DNA of 64,000 nt from Salvia splendens (Eukaryota > Streptophyta > Magnoliopsida > Lamiales > Lamiaceae), in contig NC_056044.1 in assembly GCF_004379255.2 (NCBI RefSeq), positions 3,745,001 through 3,809,000 on the forward strand, in the 5' to 3' direction. Positions 57,601-64,000 of this stretch are shown here, piece by piece. The translations under genes were made by a program, and so were the position numbers. The notes under the pieces are model-generated. The model made no database searches and was not told the DNA's origin. It saw only the letters and a program-made list of their open reading frames with translations. Within the stretch, counting starts at the first letter, position 1; the number at the start of each line of letters is the position of its first letter.

Positions 57601-58116
57601 ACTCAGCCCTGCATATTATTTTCTTTATGTGCAGGTTGAGCGGGATGTTGCAGTGGATGTTGAGCTGGCTTAAGTACTTAGGATGCGTTGTGTCTCCATA
57701 CATAGGTCGTTATCCTTGACTCTCCTTTAACCTTATTGTTTTTCCGCTGCTATAATTCGAACTATGTCTCAAAACCTTAACCTTCTCTTTAAATTTTGTG
57801 TTTGAACATGTATGGTGGTGTTAGGTTTCAAACAAGTATTTACGTTGTCCTTTGAAAATGGTGTTTTCTAAGATTTAAGTTAAATGTTTGTTTTACCTTA
57901 GTTATTAATTGGTTTATTTCATAAGTCTATTTTTTCCCGTTGCTCTTTTAAAAGCATTTTACCTTAAGTCTTCTCAAAAAAATTTTATAACCTTAAACTT
58001 CTTATAACTAGGTTGTTTTCCTCTTAAGTTAATTAAGTCTTATTTTAAACCGTTATCCATGCATGTCGGTCATGATCGCCGCGGTTGTGGTACCCCTTTG
58101 TATGGGCGGTCGTGAC
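54647..58116 (+). repeat. Solo LTR of a Ty3/gypsy element (3470 bp), nested
   Basis: It begins TGTAACATCCC and ends GGTCGTGACA, with the 5-bp duplication CAAGC on both sides (54642-54646, 58117-58121). The length and termini resemble LTRs of the Tekay/Del chromovirus group, but no internal region is present, so classification is tentative. It arose by LTR-LTR recombination after inserting into the 5' leader of the surrounding element. No supported genes inside; short ORFs here are chance. Confidence 0.85.
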
Positions 58117-58121
58117 ACAAG

Positions 58122-58275
58122 CAGAGGCAGCGACCGCCTCTATGGCTGGCGGCGGCGCTGTAAACGATGGTAGCGCGTGGCGGGACGGAGACAACGATGT
58201 TGATTTCTCCGCGGTTGAATTTCGAACAGCCCCCGCGGCGCCGAAGTTTGGATTTTCCTCCGCCAAGAAGTCAAT
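58122..58275 (+). other. GC-rich leader between the solo LTR and the S7 copy
   Basis: An ATG at 58142 opens a coding-looking frame (MAGGGAVNDG…[15 protein letters not shown]) that is not in frame with S7 and overlaps its first 120 nt before stopping at 58399. It is not recognised. It may be a second captured fragment, the original leader, or chance. Confidence 0.35.
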
Positions 58276-58875
58276 ATGTTTACCGCATTGCAAAAAATTC
58301 ACGAAGACAGGGATGCTGATTCCACTGAATTTGAGGAGTCGGTTGCACAGGCTTTGTTTGATTTGGAAAACACCAACCAAGACATTAACAGTGAATTGAA
58401 AGACCTCTATATCAACTCTGCAGTGCAAATTGATGTTGCTGTTGTAATCCATGCTCCCTACAGACTGAGGAAAGCTTTCCGCAAGGTGCACCCAAAGCTT
58501 GTTAGAGAGCTTGAGAAGAAATTCAGTGGAAAGGATGTCATTTTTGTTGCTACCAGGAGGGCTCTGCTGTCCAAAGGCCTCGATCCCCGCAAACTCACTT
58601 CAGTCCACGAAGCTGTGCTTGAAGATGGTGTGTACCCTGCTGAGATTGTTAGAAAACGTATCAGATACAGACTTGATGGATCAAAGATCATGAAGGTGTT
58701 CTTGGATCCTAAGTCGAGGAATGATACTGAAAATAAGCTAGAAACTTTTGCTAGGGTGTACATGAAGCTTTCTGGAAAAGATGTTGGCTTTGAATTCCCC
58801 ACAGTGGAGCGTAAGAAGACAAAGCAGCCGAAGAATTATCCGGCCGAGGGGGAGAGGTTAGCCGCAACCGGATAA
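58276..58875 (+). CDS. RPS7: Captured, intronless copy of 40S ribosomal protein S7
   Basis: 199 residues. Matches eS7: [81 protein letters not shown] and [21 protein letters not shown]. Normal S7 is ~190 residues. Differences: about six residues lost after VQIDV (the GNRK segment of S7); the Lys/Pro-rich loop around residues 90-105 is replaced by [11 protein letters not shown] because a deletion shifts the frame and a nearby indel restores it; and after FEFPTVE the reading runs 21 residues past the usual end. Being intronless and inside an LTR element, it is a transduced mRNA-derived copy in sense orientation. The ORF is still open. It is unlikely to work as a normal ribosomal protein; whether it is translated is unknown. 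Confidence 0.85.
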   Translation: MFTALQKIHEDRDADSTEFEESVAQALFDLENTNQDINSELKDLYINSAVQIDVAVVIHAPYRLRKAFRKVHPKLVRELEKKFSGKDVIFVATRRALLSKGLDPRKLTSVHEAVLEDGVYPAEIVRKRIRYRLDGSKIMKVFLDPKSRNDTENKLETFARVYMKLSGKDVGFEFPTVERKKTKQPKNYPAEGERLAATG

Positions 58876-59664
58876 TTATTCGAGATGATTGGAGCAGCGC
58901 CTATGCCAGAGAAGAGAAGATAGCTTCAGGCAAAAATGGTCCGAAGAAGAAGAAGCAACCGAGAAAGGAGAATCTACTGCCGAAGAGGTGGCAGTCGTGA
59001 GAGGCTGTGAACTCACGTTATAATGAAGTGTTTGGCAGAGCGGAGATATCAACCTCTTGCCAAACGATTCAATCTCTGAATTAAGGAGAGAATTTTCGAG
59101 GACGAAGGCAGAGCAGCCAACGTCTGGGTGGCAGGGGGAGAGAGATAGTGTCGCCACACAGCCGTTGTGAAGAGTTGGTGGGAATGGGTTGTCGTCGAGA
59201 AGACGTTGAGAACCCATTGCCATAAGATGATGTTAAAGGAACAACCGCGGAAAAAGCCAAAGCCAATAAGAGAAGATGAGGCCTTCTTAAACTAAATGGG
59301 AGAAGATAGTGTCGCCACACAGAGATGGGGGACGCACAATGGTCGCGAAACGTCGGCTGTTGAAGAAATAGAAACTGGATTGAAGGAGTGACGGGAGAAT
59401 TCTCACCGTCGAGAAATGAGCAGACTTCGGATGGACGACCAAAAGTATTGTCAGAGAATAATGACATACGGAGCAGAGGCTCCACAGAGTTTGGCGATTA
59501 CTCGCCAGAGGTGGCATGGATTGAGAGTATGTCACCGAGAAAAGACCTATGAAGAAACATAAAGGAGGCTGATGGTTTCACGTCTTCATTGTTAGGGTCT
59601 TCAAAAAGGAGAAATAAATTTGGGCCTAGTAGTTATTAGGCTCAAGAAATAAAAGAAATTAAAA
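58876..59664. other. Unrecognised internal sequence of the S7-carrying element
   Basis: Purine-rich on the plus strand. The phrase GAGATAGTGTCGCCACACAG (59141-59160) recurs with one mismatch at 59305-59324. Reading frames here look like chance. It could be further captured host sequence. Confidence 0.4.
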
Positions 59665-61860
59665 TAATGGACTCATAGTTTGAGTTTGGAATGGACCGAG
59701 AATGGTCTGAATTGGCTCCTAGATATGAGTTAAAACTGTCTAAGATGGCTCCTAGATACGAGCAAAAACAGTCTAGATAAGCTCCTCGACAAGAGTCAAA
59801 ACTGTCAGATTAGCTCCTCGACAAGAGTCAAAACTGTCAGAATTAGCTCCTCGACAAGAATCAAAACTGTCTAAAATGACTCCTAGATATGAGTTAAAAC
59901 TATCTAAGATGGCTCCGGGATACGAGCTAAAACTATCTAAGATAGCTCCTAAATATGAGTAAAAACTATTTAGACAAGCTTCCGGACACGAGTTAAAACT
60001 GTCTAGATTGCTCCTTGACACGAGTTAAAACGGTCTAAATTTGCTCCTTGACACGAGTTAAAACTGTTTAGATTGGCTCCTTGACACGAGTTAAAACTGT
60101 CTAGATTGGCTCCTTGACACGAGTTAAAACCGTCAACAAAAACTGTCTATAATGGACTAGAGATGCCCACCGGTTCCGGTTCCAGCGGTTAACCGGCAAA
60201 CCGGAACCGGCGGTTCCGGTTCCGAACCGGAACCGTGGCAAATTTCCCGAACCGGAACCGTTACAAATCGGGTCGCGGTCCGGTTCAGGTTCAAGTTTTG
60301 TCGAACCGGAACCGTCAGCGAACCGGCGGTTCGGGATGGTTCGGAACCGCCGGTTAACCGGCGGAACCGCCGGTTCAGGCACGCAAATCAAGGCAGCAGG
60401 GGGATAGGTGGAGGCGGCAGCTTTTCAGCGGAAAAACCGGCCGGTTCCGGTGGTTTTTGGGCGGTTAACCGCCGGTTAACCGTGAAAACCGGCGGTTAAC
60501 GACGGTTCAGGGGCTGTCGGAGGCGGCGCGGGACACGAGGCGACATGGCGCAGCTTTTGGCAGACGGTTTGTTGACCGAACCGGCGGTTTTGTCCCGTAA
60601 ACCGGCGGTTTTCGCCCGGAAACCGGCGATTCCGACGGTTTTCCTCAATAAAATTGTGGATACATAGGCAACTCAACTTAAATTTGAAAAGTTTAACTTT
60701 GAAAGTTTAAGTTGAGCTCAAGTCCTTTTCAATTTTTTTTCCCCCATTTCATATTTTTTTCAATGTAAATTATATTACATTGTTGTATGTTGTATACTTG
60801 TATACTTGTAGTTGTAGTCTTGTAGATGTATTATGTATATGTATTGTAATTTGTAATGTATCGTTGTCCGTTACAACTCAAACTCAATAAAATTGATATC
60901 ATTTTCTCCTTATTCGCCGTATTTCTATTTGAATTATACATTGTCTTGTTCCAATTTGTTATATAAATCTAAATTTCAAATTAAAAAAAAAAAAACCGAA
61001 CCGCGAAACCGCCGGTTCCGAACCGTAACCGCCTAAACCGCCGGAAAAACCGGCAGTTCCGAACCGGAACCGGAACCGCCAATTTTCGAACCGGAACCGG
61101 AACCGTGAAATAGCCTCACGGTTCGGTTCCGATTCCACCTTCGACAAAACCGAAACCGGCGGTTCCGAACCGGAACCGCCGGTTTTTGAACCGTGGGCAA
61201 CACTATAATGGACTCATAGTTTGAGTTTGGAATGGACCGAGAATGGTCTGAATTGGCTCCTAGATATGAGTTAAAACTGTCTAAGATGACTCCTAGATAC
61301 GAGCAAAAACTGTCTAGATAAGCTCCTCGACAAGAGTCAAAACTGTCAGATTAGCTCCTCGACAAGAGTCAAAACTGTCAGAATTAGCTCATCGACAAGA
61401 GTCAAAACTGTCTAAAATGGCTCCTAGATATGAGTTAAAACTATCTAAGATGGCTCCGGGATACAAGCTAAAACTATCTAAGATAGCTCCTAAATATGAG
61501 TAAAAACTGTTTAGACAAGCTCACGGACACGAGTTAAAACTGTCTAGATTGCTCCTTGACACGAGTTAAAACGGTCTAGATTGGCTCCTTGACACGAGTT
61601 AAAACTGTCTAGATTGGCTCCTTGACACGAGTTAAAACCGTCAACAAAAAATTGAAGAACTCCTTGAAACGAGTCTAAACTTTCAATGATGAATGAAGAG
61701 CTCCTTGAAACGAGTCTAAATTTTCAATAACTCTTTGATACGAGCCTAAACTATCAATGATGAATTGAAGAAGCTCTATGATACGAGCATAAACTGTCAA
61801 TGGAAATTGAAGAACTCTTAAATACGAGTATAAACTATTTATCAAACTAAAGATCGTGCA
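59665..61860. repeat. Field of degenerate ~33-bp tandem repeats, with a ~485-bp second-order duplication
   Basis: The unit resembles GCTCCTTGACACGAGTTAAA-ACTGTCTAGATTG and recurs dozens of times with drift. The block 59665-60149 is repeated at 61206-61645, starting at the same words (TAATGGACTCATAGTTTGAG) and ending at GTTAAAACCGTCAACAAAA. The hAT element sits at the junction. More diverged units continue to about 61860. Confidence 0.85.
60158..61205. mobile_element. hAT-type non-autonomous element (1048 bp), nested
   Basis: 8-bp duplication TAATGGAC on both sides (60150-60157, 61206-61213). The ends TAGAGATGCCCA and the inverse of TAGTGTTGCCCA are inverted repeats. Subterminal regions are crowded with ACCGG/CCGGTT and GGTTAACCGG motifs. 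No transposase is found; the centre is AT-rich. Confidence 0.85.
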
Positions 61861-61901
61861 AGTTAACGGTCGAAAAACTCGATACTGAACTTGAGGGGGA
61901 G

Positions 61902-62184
61902 TGTTGAAATAAGGAAATGAATTGATTGGAGAACAAGAAGGCAATTGATGAAATTATGGCAAGAATATTGAAGGAAATCAATTAAAGAATATGGAAAATC
62001 AAATAAAAGGATATTAGTATAATTAGAATATATTTTCCATATTTAGCTAGAATTAGAGTCAATATATAGTTGTATAACCATGGAGAGAATAGAATTCAAG
62101 TCATTCATAATGTAGTCTTTAAAGTTCTCCTCATCTTTTACTTTCTGCAATAGTATTTTATTTTCCGCATTTTACTTTTCAACA
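61902..62184 (+). repeat. 3' LTR of the S7-carrying copia-type element
   Basis: 283 bp, TGTTGA…TCAACA, preceded by TTGAGGGGGAG and followed by the GATTT duplication. Confidence 0.92.
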
Positions 62185-62189
62185 GATTT

Positions 62190-62968
62190 GTTTACGTTTT
62201 CCCGATCAGACCCAAATTACTAGATCAGATTTAATTAAATCTCACTTCTTTTTATACTAGTACCAGTTTTGCTTTATTTCCGCAAGAAAGACAAAAGATT
62301 CAAAAAATTAGTAATTTCGGTTCGAACAATTTGGTAGCTCATTTTCTTTTTTTTTTTGAAAAGAAAATTCTGTTTTTTCGATTTCAGTTGGATATTTATC
62401 TAAGCAGACTTAAACGGCTCAACCAGTTTATCGAAATTGTATATTGTAAACTAAGAAAAAAGATAGAGCATAAAAGAATGGAGTAGATATTATAAGCATA
62501 AAAAAATATTACTACTATTAAATATTGTGAAGAACTTTACTGCAATTTCTCAGCCTTTTAATTATTTTGCCTGTTTTAAATTTATTGTGGTATTTTTTAA
62601 AATTAAGAATCACCAATAAAGCACGCAATTAAAATAAATAAAAATACCTTTTAATTTCTGTTACGTTGTGTTTCTTAATTTATTATATATGTAACTAATT
62701 AAATGTCATTTTATTAAATCATGTAGAAAAGTGCATCATTAACAATAGACGAAGAGAAAAAGAGTAGTATAAAATTATTATCAAATTCATTACCAAAAAA
62801 AAAAAAAAATCAAAATTAGACTTACTACCTTTTATTCCACACGTCCAATGAAATTATTAAAATCCAAACTAATGCGATTTCTTATGGGGGAAATCGGGTT
62901 TATAGGCTACTTTGCCTTTAAAATAACGTAAATGTACCCATTTTGTTATATATTCCATAAATAGGAAA
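62190..62968. other. AT-rich intergenic DNA, no gene seen
   Basis: A- and T-runs only. Nothing supported. Confidence 0.5.
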
Positions 62969-63243
62969 AACGCCAACTTCGTTGGCGTGTTTTAAGTGAA
63001 AACGCCACCCGTATTGGCGTTTTACAACGTATGTGTCGTCGTATTGCATGTACGTTGAAAAACGCCGACGTGGTTGGCGTTTTTGACAAAAAACGCCAAT
63101 TCCACTGGCGTGTTTTAAAAAACGCCAATTCGGGTGGCGTTTTTCATGTTGCCTTTCGTGAAAAAAAGGCCAAAAATTCTCCTAAGTTATACACGCCAGT
63201 GGGATTGGCGTTTTTCGTCAAAAACGCCAATCTTGATGGCATT
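62969..63243. repeat. Array of seven 21-bp palindromic units with variable 7-nt cores
   Basis: Each unit is AACGCCA, seven bases, TGGCGTT (arms inverted, one-base changes in a few). Starts: 62969, 63001, 63061, 63092, 63121, 63192, 63223; spacings 32, 60, 31, 29, 71, 31, so near multiples of 30. Cores: ACTTCGT, CCCGTAT, ACGTGGT, ATTCCAC, ATTCGGG, GTGGGAT, ATCTTGA. Arms are fixed, cores are all different and spacer DNA is T/A-rich. Confidence 0.85.
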
Positions 63244-64000
63244 TTTCGTTCAGGCATTTCATCAAACACTTGGAGGGCAAACTTAAAATCAAACTAGATT
63301 TACGATTGATTGGATAAACAATATTTTCGTGTTATAGGAGAATTAGTATCTTTCTCCCAAGTTCAACATTGTCTCTCATGAATTCGTGTTATAGGAGAAT
63401 TAGTATCTTTTTGTTGTATTTCAAATTAAGTAGTTTTTGAAATTTTAGTTTTTATTTTTGTAAAAATTTATTAATTTATTTTAATTTTAAAACATGAATT
63501 TTTTTTGATAAATATATGAAATTGAAGATTAATAAAAAATGACGAATTAAAAAAAAGTAAATGATGAACCATGAATAATAAATGTCTGATTCAAATTTTG
63601 TGGTAAAAATTGTTGGTGTTTGAGCTAAGATATGTAGTGCACGGCATTAGAATTATACTACACATATCAAAACAAAAACAAAATCAAAAACAAAAAAATG
63701 GATATGCTACTACATATCATTTGTAAACATGAGTATCATCATTCATCCTCATATGAGTACATATTTAGTGTTATTTATTTTGTTTTGTATATATAGTTTT
63801 ATTTTAATACATGAAAGTTTTTAAATTTAACTTTATAAATTTCATAAAAATCAAAACTCACAGTTATAGAAAAAATGTACAAATCACACTCTAATTTTCA
63901 TGACTTTGGTAAAATGAAAAATGCCAATAACATTATTTCATGGACGGATAAAGTATATAAAACCAAAAATTGCGAGCGTTTCAGAATTTATTGCGAGAGT
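63244..64000. other. AT-rich DNA to the window end, no gene seen
   Basis: The phrase GTTATAGGAGAATTAGTATC occurs twice (63332, 63390). The minus strand at about 63248-63290 reads ALQVFDEMPERK, a PPR-like snippet too short to call. Nothing else supported. Confidence 0.4.

Larger units (their letters stand above)
54174..62184 (+). mobile_element. Non-autonomous copia-type LTR element carrying a captured host gene
   Basis: LTRs 54174-54456 and 61902-62184 are 283 bp each, with nine differences seen (about 3%). The target duplication GATTT flanks the element (54169-54173, 62185-62189). PBS TGGTATCAGAGC follows the 5' LTR and the purine tract TTGAGGGGGAG precedes the 3' LTR, as in copia elements. 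No gag, protease, integrase or RT is found inside. In their place are a ribosomal protein S7 copy in sense orientation, a ~780-bp unrecognised stretch and a long field of degenerate ~33-bp repeats. A solo LTR and a hAT element were inserted later. Without these two insertions and their duplicated target bases the element would be about 3.5 kb. Confidence 0.92.

Noticed and set aside
58045..58491. 148-residue minus-strand ORF
   Set aside because: It spans the end of the solo LTR and the antisense of the S7 copy; a chance composite.
58276..58875. S7 as the functional host RPS7 gene
   Set aside because: No introns, internal deletions, altered loop, extended C terminus and location inside an LTR element.
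59773..60021. 82-residue repeat ORF (LDSFNSYLGAI-like)
   Set aside because: By-product of the ~33-bp tandem repeats in the retroelement.
62969..63243. CRISPR array or miRNA precursor cluster
   Set aside because: Arms are only 7 bp and the 'repeat' is split by the variable core; a plant chromosome excludes CRISPR. The stems are too short for a miRNA hairpin, though small RNA data could still be of interest.
63246..63292. PPR pseudogene on the minus strand
   Set aside because: Only about 12 residues (ALQVFDEMPERK) match a common PPR motif; too short to support a gene remnant.

Overview
This window is nuclear DNA of a flowering plant, most likely a eudicot of the asterid/Lamiales type. The evidence is multi-exon genes with GT..AG introns, a tRNA-Tyr gene with a 12-nt intron, an R1-like NLR and DYW-type PPR coding sequence, and a dense load of plant transposon families. 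The order-level guess is inference from protein character only; no search was run.

Layout. 1-7419: most of an autonomous Tat/Retand-type Ty3/gypsy retrotransposon on the minus strand (gag-protease, pol with two RNase H domains, an antisense extra ORF, and one LTR; the other LTR lies beyond the left edge). 7420-9842: small DNA transposons. 9843-12171: a DYW-class PPR gene with one frameshift, followed without a gap by a broken ferric-reductase (FRO) fragment at 12174-13163. 13495-16359: a hAT-like element and a Harbinger-like element carrying a decayed Myb/SANT ORF1. 18490-20982: a complete CC-NB-ARC-LRR gene. 22382-22685: a tRNA-Val relic and a good tRNA-Tyr gene. 22977-25837: a two-exon GPAT4/GPAT8-type glycerol-3-phosphate acyltransferase. 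27081-29104: a short LTR element with an unrecognised ORF. 30024-30419: a Mutator-type MITE. 30655-35622: a 14-exon signal-peptide-peptidase-like (SPPL) gene. 35985-37220: three Stowaway-like MITEs. 37501-40906: a very young non-autonomous deletion derivative of the Tat family, with LTRs that look identical and a 26-copy 39-bp array. 41960-47421: an intact Ty1/copia element. 48542-53409: a 10-exon COG7 gene. 54174-62184: a non-autonomous copia-type element that carries a processed copy of ribosomal protein S7 in place of gag-pol, and that was later hit by a Ty3-type element (now a 3.5-kb solo LTR) and a hAT element. 62969-63243: seven 21-bp units with constant inverted arms and variable 7-nt cores.

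The host genes are unrelated housekeeping, immune and lipid genes (cutin synthesis, intramembrane proteolysis, Golgi tethering, organelle RNA editing, defence); nothing suggests a gene cluster. The window is most informative about retrotransposon evolution. One autonomous Tat element and its non-autonomous derivative occur together, so the deletion and the tandem expansions can be read directly. A copia-like element has captured a host gene. Exon coordinates for GPAT, SPPL and COG7 were derived by hand from splice sites and reading frame; each CDS totals a multiple of three and matches the family length.
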